64,000 nucleotides of DNA, from assembly GCF_014648915.1 (NCBI RefSeq), contig NZ_BMSA01000002.1, positions 620,001-684,000 of the forward strand. Reading direction: 5' to 3'. This DNA comes from Streptomyces phaeofaciens (GTDB lineage: Bacteria; Actinomycetota; Actinomycetes; Streptomycetales; Streptomycetaceae). A program made the translations under genes and the position numbers. The notes under the pieces were generated by a model. It saw only the letters and a program-made list of their open reading frames with translations. It did no database searches and was not told the DNA's origin. Below are positions 19,535 to 27,601 of this stretch, piece after piece; the stretch's first letter is position 1; every line of letters starts with the position of its first letter.

Positions 19535-20992
19535 TCACGGGCTGAGCACCGCCGCCATCACCGCCCGCGCGATCGGCGCCGCCATCCCGCCCCCGGTGAT
19601 GTCGCCACGGACCGCCGACCCGTCCTCCACCACCACCGCGACCGCCACCCCGGGCTCCATCTCCCGCTCGCCCCGCGCCCACGACACGAACCAGGCGTAG
19701 GGCGTCCCGGCGTTGCCGACGCCGTGCTGGGCCGTGCCGGTCTTGCCGCCGACGGTCGCCCCGGGGATCGCCGCGTTCGTCCCGGTGCCCTCCCGCACCA
19801 CGTCCTCCATCAGCTCCCGCATCCGCCGCGCGGTGGACGGCAACATCGCCTGACGTGCCGGACGCGGCCCGGCCGTGGCCACCGTCGCCCCGCCCCGGCG
19901 GGTCGTGCGCTCCACCAGATACGGCTCACGCACCAGCCCCCCGTCGGCCACTGCCGCGGCCACCGTCGCCATCTGCAACGGCGTCGCCCGCGTGTTGTAC
20001 TGCCCGATCGACGACAGGGCCAGCTGCGCCCGGTCCAGCGAGGTGTCGAAGGTGCTCGTGGCGACCGAGAACGGGATCCGCACGTCCGCGTCGTTGAAGC
20101 CGAACGCCGCCGCCGTACGCGTCATCCGGGCCAGCCCCACATCCACGCCGAGCTTCGCGAACACCGTGTTGCACGACCACACGAAGGCCGCCCGCAGCGG
20201 GGCGTCCCGGCAGCCGTCGCCCGCGTTCGTCAGGCGCGTCCTGGTCCCGGGCAGCCGGTAGGGGGCCGGGGAGCGGGTCGGCTCGTCCAGGTCCGTGATC
20301 ACCCCCGCGTCCAGCGCCGCCGCCGCGGTGACCACCTTGAACGTCGACCCCGGCGGATACGTCTGCCGGATCGCCCGGTTGAGCATCGGCTGGTCCGGAT
20401 CGCCGTTCAGCCGCGCCCAGGCCCGCTCGGCCCCGGCGTCGTTCCCGGACAGCACGGACGGGTCGTACGACGGACTCGACACCAGCGCCAGGATCCGCCC
20501 CGTCGCCGGCTCCACCGCCGCCACCGCGCCCTTGCGGCCCCGCAGCCCGTCGTACGCGGCGCGCTGGGCCCGGCGGTCGAGGGTGGTGACGACGTTCCCG
20601 CCGGCCGGCCGGCCCCGGGTCACGTCGTTCCAGAGCGGGAACGGCGCGAGCATCGGATCGGTGCCGGAGAGGACCCCGTCCTCGGTGTGCTCCAGGAACG
20701 TCGTCCCGTACTCCTGCGAGGAGAAGCCGGTCACCGGCGCGTACAACGGCCCGTCGCGGTACGTCCGTTCGTAGCGCAGCTGCTCGCGGGTGTCCCGGGA
20801 GCCGGTCACCGGGGCGCCGCCGACCAGGATGTCGCCGCGGGGCCGGCCGTAGCGGGCGATGGAGTCCCGGCGGTTGGCCGGGTTGCCGTCGTAGGCCTCG
20901 TTCTCGACGACCTGGACGCGCAGGGCGTTGATCAGGAGGGCCAGCAGCAGCAGGGCGCAGAAGACGGCGGCGTGCCGGATGTACCGGGTCAC
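19535..20992 (-). CDS. Class B penicillin-binding protein (transpeptidase)
   Basis: A 485-residue membrane-anchored peptidoglycan transpeptidase. One N-terminal helix (about 8-25) anchors it. Active-site motifs are SxxK in YPPGSTFKVV, SxN in SSIGQYN, and KTG in GGKTGTAQ. The GTG start at 20992 overlaps the stop of a 41-codon frame that itself overlaps the upstream SEDS gene. It is expected to cross-link glycan made by the adjacent FtsW/RodA-type protein. This looks like a second, accessory SEDS/PBP pair rather than the main division pair. Confidence 0.9.
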   Translation of the reverse strand: MTRYIRHAAVFCALLLLALLINALRVQVVENEAYDGNPANRRDSIARYGRPRGDILVGGAPVTGSRDTREQLRYERTYRDGPLYAPVTGFSSQEYGTTFLEHTEDGVLSGTDPMLAPFPLWNDVTRGRPAGGNVVTTLDRRAQRAAYDGLRGRKGAVAAVEPATGRILALVSSPSYDPSVLSGNDAGAERAWARLNGDPDQPMLNRAIRQTYPPGSTFKVVTAAAALDAGVITDLDEPTRSPAPYRLPGTRTRLTNAGDGCRDAPLRAAFVWSCNTVFAKLGVDVGLARMTRTAAAFGFNDADVRIPFSVATSTFDTSLDRAQLALSSIGQYNTRATPLQMATVAAAVADGGLVREPYLVERTTRRGGATVATAGPRPARQAMLPSTARRMRELMEDVVREGTGTNAAIPGATVGGKTGTAQHGVGNAGTPYAWFVSWARGEREMEPGVAVAVVVEDGSAVRGDITGGGMAAPIARAVMAAVLSP

Positions 20993-21114
20993 CGCGCGGC
21001 CCGGGAGGCCATGACGCCCCGCTCGACCGCCGTACGGCTCCTGATGCTCATGAGGCTTCCGGTGCTCCCGGTGCTTCTGGGGCCGGTGGTGCTTCTGGGA
21101 CCGGTGGGACTCAT
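20989..21114 (-). CDS. Small coupled reading frame between SEDS and PBP genes
   Basis: A 41-codon frame whose ATG overlaps the SEDS-gene stop (ATGA) and whose TGA overlaps the PBP start (GTGA). The product would begin MSPTGPRSTTGPRSTGS, with a short Thr/Gly/Ser repeat, and end in a basic stretch. No ribosome site of its own is obvious. It may be a real peptide or only a device that carries ribosomes from one gene to the next. Confidence 0.4.
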   Translation of the reverse strand: MSPTGPRSTTGPRSTGSTGSLMSIRSRTAVERGVMASRAAR

Positions 21115-22496
21115 GGAGCCGCCTTTCCGTCGTACTGCCGCCGGGCCGAGTCGCTCACCCGGATCAGCAGCGCCACGATCGCCCAGTTGGTGACGACCGA
21201 CGAACCGCCCTGCGCCAGGAACGGCATCGCCATACCGGTCAGCGGGATCAGCCCGGTCACCCCGCCCGCGATCACGAACACCTGGAGCGCCACGATCGAG
21301 GCGAGCCCGATCGCCAGCAGCCGGCCGAAGGGATCGCGCAGGGCGAGGCCCGCCCGGTAGCCGCGCTCCACCAGCAGGCCGTACAGCAGGAAGAGCGCCG
21401 ACAGTCCGGCCAGGCCCAGTTCCTCGCCCGCCGTCGCCAGGACGAAGTCGGACTTCACGGCGAAGCCGATGAGATGGGAGTGGCCGAGGCCGAGGCCGGT
21501 GCCGAGCATGCCGCCGGCCGCGAAGGAGAAGAGCGACTGGGCGAGCTGATTGGGGCCGAGGCCCGCCTCGATGGAGGCGAACGGGTGCAGCCAGTCCTCG
21601 ATCCGCCCGTGGACATGCGGTTCGAGACGGCCCACGGCGACCGCGCCCAGCGCCGCCAGCAGCAGACCGACGGCGATCCAGCCGGTGCGGCCGGTGGCGA
21701 CGTACAGCATGACCACGAAGAGGCCGAAGAAGAGCAGGGACGTGCCCAGGTCCCGTTCCAGGACCAGCACGCCCACGCTGATCAGCCAGATCGCCACGAT
21801 CGGGCCGAGCACCCGGCCGGTCGGCAGCTGCATGAACCAGATCTTGCGGCCCGCGTACGCCAGCGCGGTGCGGTTCGCCGCCAGGTACGCGGCGAAGAAC
21901 ACCGCGAGCAGCACCTTCGCGAACTCGCCGGGCTGGAGCGAGAACCCGGCGACGCGGACCCAGATCCGGGCGCCGTTCACGGCGGGGAAGAAGATCGGAA
22001 GGGTGAGCAGGGCCAGCGCGGCCACCACGCACACGTACGCGTACCGCTGGAGCACCCGGTGGTCCCGCAGGGCTGCCACGACCAGGATGAAGAGCGTGAT
22101 GCCGAGGGTGGACCACACCAGCTGCGCGGGTGCCCCCCGGTCGCCGGGCGTCTCCAGGTCCAGCCGGTAGATCAGCACCAGGCCGATCCCGTTGAGCAGC
22201 ACGCCGATGGGCAGCGGCAGCGGGTCGGCGCAGGGGGCGCGCACCCGTACGGCGCAGTGCGCCAGCAGCGCGAGCACACCGAGCCCGGCGCCGTAGCCGG
22301 CGGCGCCGGGCGGGACGGTGCCGTTCTTCGCGATGCCGACCGCGCAGTAGCCGTACACCGACAGCAGAACGGCCAGGACGATGAGGGCCAGTTCGATGCC
22401 GCGGGGCCGGGGGAGGCGGCCCGCGGTGGCGGGAGCGTCGGCTGCCGCCACGGTGATGCGGGCACCGGTCCCGGCGCCGACTCCGACTCTCGTCAT
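21111..22496 (-). CDS. FtsW/RodA/SpoVE-type SEDS glycosyltransferase
   Basis: A 461-residue polytopic protein with about ten to twelve membrane helices, of the SEDS family that polymerises lipid II into glycan. Recognisable segments are LNGIGLVLIYRLD, GARIWVRVAGFSLQPGEFAK, RDLGTSLLFFGLF, and the C-terminal GLIPLTGMAMPFLAQGGSS. Basic and Ala-rich cytoplasmic N-terminus. It precedes the class B PBP in the same unit, the normal partner arrangement. No strong ribosome site is visible before the ATG at 22496. Confidence 0.92.
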   Translation of the reverse strand: MTRVGVGAGTGARITVAAADAPATAGRLPRPRGIELALIVLAVLLSVYGYCAVGIAKNGTVPPGAAGYGAGLGVLALLAHCAVRVRAPCADPLPLPIGVLLNGIGLVLIYRLDLETPGDRGAPAQLVWSTLGITLFILVVAALRDHRVLQRYAYVCVVAALALLTLPIFFPAVNGARIWVRVAGFSLQPGEFAKVLLAVFFAAYLAANRTALAYAGRKIWFMQLPTGRVLGPIVAIWLISVGVLVLERDLGTSLLFFGLFVVMLYVATGRTGWIAVGLLLAALGAVAVGRLEPHVHGRIEDWLHPFASIEAGLGPNQLAQSLFSFAAGGMLGTGLGLGHSHLIGFAVKSDFVLATAGEELGLAGLSALFLLYGLLVERGYRAGLALRDPFGRLLAIGLASIVALQVFVIAGGVTGLIPLTGMAMPFLAQGGSSVVTNWAIVALLIRVSDSARRQYDGKAAP

Positions 22497-22744
22497 GTCC
22501 GGAACTTACCCAAATAGGGCTCCTTGTGAGCCTTGGGCATGGTGTCGTGTCAGCACCGGCGCGACGCCTCGCCGATGGGGTCGCCGTGCGGGCGCCGGTC
22601 GTCGTTGCCGTCGCCGCCCTGACTCCAGGGACATGGCGAGACCTCCGTGCGGGGTACGAAACTGACTCGTCGCCACATTAGGGGCACGGTTCAGGCGCCG
22701 CCCGTCACGCTGGGCCATCGGGGCGCGGGCACCCGCTCCCTTCG

Positions 22745-23989
22745 CTACGCCGAAGGAAGCGTCAGCGTCGCGACCGCCCCGCCGTCCGCGGCGTTGGCGA
22801 ACGTCAGCCGGGCGCCCAGGACCTCGGCCTGGCCGACCGCGATGGTCAGCCCGAGCCCGTGCCCCTTCGACCCGCCCTCGGTGCGGAACCGCTGCGGCCC
22901 ATGGACCAGCAGGTACTCCGGATAGCCGTCCCCATGGTCCCGTACGGTGACCACCGCGCCGTCCACGGTCAGCCGCACCGGCGCCCGCCCGTGCCGGTGC
23001 GCGTTGGCGACCAGGTTGCCCAGCACCCGTTCGAGCCGCCGCCGGTCGGTCTCCACGCGCGCGTCCCGGACGATCCGGACCTCCGTGTCCGTCCTCCCCG
23101 ACGCCCGCACCACCCGGCCGGCCAGCGCCCGCAGCTCCTCCGCGTCCAGCTCCAGCCGCTCCCGGCCGGTGTCCAGCCGGGAGATCTCCAGCAGGTCCTC
23201 GGTCAGGGTGCGCAGCGCCGCCACCCGGTCGCGCACCAGCTCCGTCGGCCGGCCCGGCGGCAGCAGCTCGGCCGCCGCGTGCAGCCCGGTCAGCGGAGTA
23301 CGCAGTTCGTGCGCCACGTCCGCGGTGAAGCGCTGCTCGCTCAGCAGCTTGCCCTGGAGCGTGGCGGCCATGGTGTCGAGGGCGGCGGCGACCGCGGCCA
23401 CCTCGTCCTGCGGCCGGCCCGGCTCCTTCGTGCGGGGGTCGTCCACCCGGGCGTCCAGGTCGCCCGCGCTGATCCGCCGGGCGACCCGCGCGGTGGTGTG
23501 CAGGCGCCGGGTCACCCGGGTCACCGCGAACGCGCCGACCAGCAGGGTCGCCCCGATCGCCAGCCCGGACGACCACAGGATCGCGCGGTCCAGTCCTTCG
23601 ATGGTGCGGGCGCTCTGCGCGTAGTCCACCTGGACGGCGAGGGCCCGGTCGCCGTCCACCGGACCGGCCGCCCACATCGTGGGCCGCCCCCGGTGGTCGG
23701 CGACCAGCGTGCCGCGCTCCCCGGACAGGGCCAGCGTCCGCAGCGACGCGGGCAGCCCCGGCGGGTCGACGCCCGCGCCGGGGCCGAGGGTGTCCCCGGC
23801 CTCGAACGCCGTCGTCGCGTCGTCCAGCCGGGACAGGGCGAGGTCGCGGGCCTGGCCGACGGTCTGGTTCGTCACCGAGACATGCACCAGGACGCCGAGC
23901 AGGGCGGCGAGCGCACAGCACATCACCGTGATGAACACGGCGGCCTTCACGGCGAGGGTGCCGGACCACCGGGGGAGCGCGAGCCTCAT
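22745..23989 (-). CDS. Sensor histidine kinase without adjacent response regulator
   Basis: A 414-residue membrane kinase. Two transmembrane helices (about 12-35 and 138-158) enclose a roughly 100-residue extracytoplasmic domain, followed by HAMP, a HisKA domain with phosphorylated His in DVAHELRTPLTG, and a HATPase domain (NLVANAHRHG, DHGDGYP, GHGLGLTIA). The ATG overlaps the stop of the lipoprotein gene (ATGA). The arrangement with a lipoprotein recalls CseA/CseC of the cell-envelope stress system, but no response regulator or sigma factor lies here. Confidence 0.88.
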   Translation of the reverse strand: MRLALPRWSGTLAVKAAVFITVMCCALAALLGVLVHVSVTNQTVGQARDLALSRLDDATTAFEAGDTLGPGAGVDPPGLPASLRTLALSGERGTLVADHRGRPTMWAAGPVDGDRALAVQVDYAQSARTIEGLDRAILWSSGLAIGATLLVGAFAVTRVTRRLHTTARVARRISAGDLDARVDDPRTKEPGRPQDEVAAVAAALDTMAATLQGKLLSEQRFTADVAHELRTPLTGLHAAAELLPPGRPTELVRDRVAALRTLTEDLLEISRLDTGRERLELDAEELRALAGRVVRASGRTDTEVRIVRDARVETDRRRLERVLGNLVANAHRHGRAPVRLTVDGAVVTVRDHGDGYPEYLLVHGPQRFRTEGGSKGHGLGLTIAVGQAEVLGARLTFANAADGGAVATLTLPSA

Positions 23990-24786
23990 CGGCCGCTCGC
24001 GGAGGTCGAGGGGGCGGCCGAGGAGGGGGCGGGCGAGCGGGAGGAGAAGGCGGAGGAGGGGCCGGCCGAGCCCGTCGGGCGGGGTGACCGCTTCGGGTCG
24101 CCGGTCCGCAGCATCTCGTCGTGGGTGAGCAGCATCGCGCGCTGCTGCGGGTCCCAGGTCCACTGGAGCCGGTACTCGTACCCGGCGACCTCCGACGGGG
24201 CCCGGATGATCACGGCCCGGCGGGCCAGCTCGACCCCGCTCACCGCGTCCTCGTACGCCATGACCTGGACGAGCCGGTCCCCCCGGACGGTGTAGACGCG
24301 GACGGCGGTCAGATTGCCGGGCAGCTGGCGGAAGCCGAGGGTCATGTCGTCGTGGCCGTCGCCGGTGAGGTCGCGGTAGTAAGCCCGCAGGACCGGGCAC
24401 CGGCTCCCGTCCTCGTCGTGCGGCCCGCAGTCGGCCATCCGCCGGGCGGTCTCGCCGTACGTCCCGTCGGCGTAGTCGCCCGGATGCGCGGCGATCTCCT
24501 TGCGCACCACCTCCACCGGGTCCACCGTGCGGATGTCGCCGCCGGGCACGGTGACACCCTTCACCACCTCGGTCTCCACCTCGCCCAGCTCGAAGGCCGG
24601 GCTGGAGGCGGGGGTCAGATCCGGCCAGAGCTTGTCCGGGCTGACCGCGGTCGGTGTGGCCCCCGCGCCCTGGAGCCCGCCGGCGTCACCGCAGGCCGCG
24701 GCGGCCGTGCCCAGCAGGACGACGGCCACTGCGGCGAGGGCGGTGCGGGTGGGGCGACGGGGCGGCACGGAACTCCTGTGGTGCAT
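23986..24786 (-). CDS. Lipoprotein paired with the sensor kinase (CseA-like arrangement)
   Basis: A 266-residue predicted lipoprotein. The signal sequence ends in a lipobox-like GTAAAACGD with the Cys near residue 33. A globular domain follows, with four regions rich in charged residues, including DLTGDGHDDMTLG, and a C-terminal Ser/Pro/Ala-rich tail that overlaps the kinase start. Co-translation with the kinase suggests it modulates that sensor from outside the membrane. Two further Cys (about 120 and 130) could form a disulfide. Confidence 0.78.
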   Translation of the reverse strand: MHHRSSVPPRRPTRTALAAVAVVLLGTAAAACGDAGGLQGAGATPTAVSPDKLWPDLTPASSPAFELGEVETEVVKGVTVPGGDIRTVDPVEVVRKEIAAHPGDYADGTYGETARRMADCGPHDEDGSRCPVLRAYYRDLTGDGHDDMTLGFRQLPGNLTAVRVYTVRGDRLVQVMAYEDAVSGVELARRAVIIRAPSEVAGYEYRLQWTWDPQQRAMLLTHDEMLRTGDPKRSPRPTGSAGPSSAFSSRSPAPSSAAPSTSASGR

Positions 24787-24874
24787 GGTGATGCGGGGCC
24801 CCGTACACCTTATTCGTAGGGAAGTCCTTTTTGCGTACCGGGCGGGTGGCTGCGGATGAAACGATTGTTCATGG

Positions 24875-25420
24875 TCACTCGGCCAGTTCCTCCAGCAGCC
24901 TGGCCGTCGGCAGCCCCGCCCGCAGGTACTCGACGAACAGCTCGTTGTGCAGGGCCCACGGTGAGCGCCGCGACCGTATCAGCCGGATCGCCTCGTCGGC
25001 CGAGTGCCCCCGGCGGGTCAGGGTGTGCGCCACCACCAGCCCCGAGCGGTTGTATCCGCTGTAGCAACGGACGAGGACCGTGCGGCCCGCGTCCAGCGCG
25101 TCGCCCGCGGCCTGGGCCAGCCGGATCACCCCCGCGAGCTGGGTGCCGTCCAGCGGACCGTCCGGAATCGGCCACACCTGGTGCTCCACACCGGGGTCCG
25201 GCCCGTGCCCGGGCTGCCGCAGCAACGTCTGGACAAGATCGAACTCATCACGCACCACGGCGGACTCCAGCCGGCCGGAGCGCCCGCGGAACTCGTGGCC
25301 GCCCATCCACAGGCCGGGCACGATCTCGTCCCACGGGCCGTCCGGCGCCGGTACGTCGGGTTGCTTTCTGCGGGTCCGCAACGGCGCCTCCCCAACGCGC
25401 TGCCCGAGGGCCTGCGACAT
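24875..25420 (-). CDS. Dual-specificity/tyrosine protein phosphatase-like protein
   Basis: A predicted 181-residue Cys-based phosphatase. The P-loop is VRCYSGYNRSG, which fits Cx5R, and the WPIPDGPLD segment upstream is in the place of the general-acid Asp loop. The start at 25420 is chosen because the domain begins there; two upstream ATGs would add up to 38 residues and no ribosome site decides between them. The gene is divergent from the NERD-like gene. The substrate is not known. Confidence 0.7.
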   Translation of the reverse strand: MSQALGQRVGEAPLRTRRKQPDVPAPDGPWDEIVPGLWMGGHEFRGRSGRLESAVVRDEFDLVQTLLRQPGHGPDPGVEHQVWPIPDGPLDGTQLAGVIRLAQAAGDALDAGRTVLVRCYSGYNRSGLVVAHTLTRRGHSADEAIRLIRSRRSPWALHNELFVEYLRAGLPTARLLEELAE

Positions 25421-25514
25421 GCTTCTGGAGGGACTGCCCAACTCCCTCCAAAGGTAACCGCCTTCTTGCCCGTGGAGCATGCGGCCTGTTCCCATGGTCA
25501 AGGGGTGATGGTGC

Positions 25515-26318
25515 ATGAGCGGACTGCGCGTCATACCGACCTGGCGACATGGCCAGGAACGTCTCTACGTCTGCCTCACGGACGGCAGGAACATCGCCTG
25601 GTACGACCGTGAGACGGCCAGGGTCAACCTGCTCAGCGACGACCGCAGAGCGGACGTACTGGAGGCCCTCGGCCCCTTCCTGACCGGCCCGGTCACGGTC
25701 GGCCCACCGCCGGTGCCGACCCCGGCGGAGCTGGCCCGGCTCACCCTCCCCCCGGACGACGACCTGGCGCCCAACCGCCCCGGCGAGGCCCTCCTGGTCG
25801 CCCTGGACCGCGACCCGGGCCCCGCCCACCGGCTCCGCACCGACCCGCGCCGGCGCGCGCTCGCGGCCGAGCAGACCGTCGGCGAGCTCCTGGACGGCCT
25901 CGACGGCGCCGGCTGGCACACCCTGCACTCGATCCCCCTCCCCGGCGGCGACCGCCTCCACCACCTGGCCATCGGCCCCGGCGGCCTCTTCGCGGTCCAC
26001 ACGCTCCACGCCCGCAAGCAGCGGGTACGCGTCGCCGACCCGCTGCTCGCCCTGGGCCGCCGCGATCCCGAACCCCTGCTGCGCCGCGTCCGCGCCGAGG
26101 CGGACCGGGCCTCCTACGCCCTGACCGCCGAGGTCCGCCCGGTACTGGCCCTCGTGGGCCCCACGGACATCTCCTTCACCAGCCCACCCCGGGAGGTCCG
26201 CGTCCTCACCGACACCGACCTCCCGGACCTCGCCCGCCTGGGCGGCATCCTGAAGCCGGCGGACGTGGAGGCACTGCACGCGATGGCGCGGGACCGGAGG
26301 ACGTGGGGGAGGGTGTGA
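25515..26318 (+). CDS. NERD-like protein with degenerate nuclease motif
   Basis: A 267-residue protein clearly related to the NERD protein at 49019-49873: both start with a T-W-(R/K)-x-G-x-(E/D)-R-L-Y block, have a Pro-rich linker, then LHSIPL and IGPGG. NERD is a nuclease-related (restriction-endonuclease-like) domain. Here the residues aligned with the active site are changed: HHLAIGPGGLFAVHTLHAR replaces the DHLLIGPGGVFSINTKHHH pattern, so Asp and Lys are lost and the protein is probably not a nuclease. The start ATG has AGGGG upstream. No signal peptide or membrane segment. Confidence 0.7.
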   Translation: MSGLRVIPTWRHGQERLYVCLTDGRNIAWYDRETARVNLLSDDRRADVLEALGPFLTGPVTVGPPPVPTPAELARLTLPPDDDLAPNRPGEALLVALDRDPGPAHRLRTDPRRRALAAEQTVGELLDGLDGAGWHTLHSIPLPGGDRLHHLAIGPGGLFAVHTLHARKQRVRVADPLLALGRRDPEPLLRRVRAEADRASYALTAEVRPVLALVGPTDISFTSPPREVRVLTDTDLPDLARLGGILKPADVEALHAMARDRRTWGRV

Positions 26319-26384
26319 GGGGGGCGCCGTACGGCGCGTGAGGGGGCTTCGCCGCCGCTCGGCCGTCCGGCCCCGGCCGGATGC

Positions 26385-26478
26385 CTCAGCCCGTCCGGCG
26401 TTCGAGGACGACGTCCAGGGCCGAAGCGGGGGTCTGGGACGTGGGCCCTGGGGGGTTCGAGGGCGGAGCCCTCGGGGG
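26385..26478. repeat. Streptomyces-type intergenic REP-like element
   Basis: Contains CAGCCCGTCCGGCGTTCGAG followed by a GGGGGTCTGGG core and a GGGCGGAGCCCT closing hairpin. From memory, this combination recurs in many Streptomyces intergenic regions. It lies between the convergent NERD-like and LigD-polymerase genes. Confidence 0.6.
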
Positions 26479-26500
26479 GTGGGGGGCGGCGCGGCCCGGC

Positions 26501-26580
26501 CCTCACGGCAGCGGCACGACCCCGGTCCTCACGGCAGCGGCGCAGCCCCCCGCCCTCACGGCAGCGGCGCCGCCCGGTCC
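26501..26580. repeat. Three imperfect 26-27 bp tandem repeats at a gene end
   Basis: Units start at 26501, 26527 and 26554, each beginning CCTCACGGCAGCGGC. The last unit is the 3' end of the LigD-polymerase gene, including its stop codon; the other two follow it downstream. Confidence 0.85.
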
Positions 26581-27446
26581 GCGTCGAGCAGCGGGGCCAG
26601 CAGATCGCCGTGGTCGTGGACGCGGGACGCCACGTCCGGCGCCCGCAGCACCAGCCGCTCCGGCCCCCGGAACTCGGTGACCTCCTCCACCTCCTCCCAC
26701 ATCAGCGGCGCCGACACGGTCGGCTCGGCCCGCGCCCGCAGGGTGTACGGCGTGGCCGTGGTCTTGCGCGCCGCGTTCTGACTCCAGTCGACGAACACCT
26801 TCCCCGGCCGCAGGCTCCGCGTCATCCGGTGCACCACCAGCCGCGGCATCGCCCGCTCCGCCTCCACGGCCAGCTCCTTCGCGTACGCGGTGGCCCGTTC
26901 GGACGACGCCCCGCGCACCGCCGCCAGCAGATGCAGCCCCTTCGCCCCCGATGTCTTCGCGTACGCCTCGATCCCGTCGGCCGCCAGCCGCTCCCGCAGC
27001 CACAGCGCGACCTCGCAGCACTCGGCGACGGCCGCCGGCGCACCGGGATCGAGGTCAAAAACAAGCCGGTCGGCCTGCCCGGGTTCCTGGATCACCCACT
27101 GGGGCGTATGGAACTCGGTGACGAGATTCGCCGCCCAGACCAGCGTGGCCAGATCCTGTACGAGCACCATCCGGGCCGGCCCCTCCGAGCGCGGCACCTC
27201 GGCGGTGGTGACCCACTCGGGCGTTCCCGGCGGCACGTTCTTGGCGAAGAACACCTGCCCGTCCGGCCCGTCCGGATAGCGCAGGAAGGACAGCGGCCGG
27301 TCCCGCAGATGGGGGAGCAGGGCGTCGGCCACGGTCGCGTAGTAGTGCAGCACCTCGCCCTTGGTGAAGCCGGTCGCCGGATACAGCACCTTCTCCAGAT
27401 TGCTGAGCGCGAGCCTCCGCCCCTCCACCTCTGTGATCGGCGTCAT
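26556..27446 (-). CDS. LigD-type primase/polymerase domain protein (NHEJ)
   Basis: A 296-residue stand-alone polymerase domain of the archaeo-eukaryotic primase superfamily, as found in bacterial LigD. Motifs include the metal-binding DLDPG, TSGAKGLHLL, and KVFVDWSQN, plus the early LYPATGFTKGEVLHYY. It fills gaps with a preference for ribonucleotides during non-homologous end joining. It is divergent from ku, as is usual in Streptomyces. The separate ligase is not in this window. Confidence 0.93.
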   Translation of the reverse strand: MTPITEVEGRRLALSNLEKVLYPATGFTKGEVLHYYATVADALLPHLRDRPLSFLRYPDGPDGQVFFAKNVPPGTPEWVTTAEVPRSEGPARMVLVQDLATLVWAANLVTEFHTPQWVIQEPGQADRLVFDLDPGAPAAVAECCEVALWLRERLAADGIEAYAKTSGAKGLHLLAAVRGASSERATAYAKELAVEAERAMPRLVVHRMTRSLRPGKVFVDWSQNAARKTTATPYTLRARAEPTVSAPLMWEEVEEVTEFRGPERLVLRAPDVASRVHDHGDLLAPLLDADRAAPLP

Positions 27447-27499
27447 ACGATGAGAATCACACGAAAACGGCAGATAACGCCCACCGTGTTCCCGTCGAC

Positions 27500-27592
27500 C
27501 ACCGCCCCCGGCGACCGACCGCCGCCACCGACCCCCGGCGATCGACCGCCGATTCCCGACCCCCGACCCGCGACCCCCGACCGCCCAGGAGG
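27500..27592. repeat. Repeats in the polDom-ku divergent promoter region
   Basis: Two imperfect 27 bp units, starting at 27505 and 27532, each begin CCCCCGGCGA and continue CGACCGCCG. They are followed by further CCCCCGACC motifs up to the ku ribosome site. Their effect on the two promoters is unknown. Confidence 0.6.
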
Positions 27593-27601
27593 GTGCTGCA
27601 C

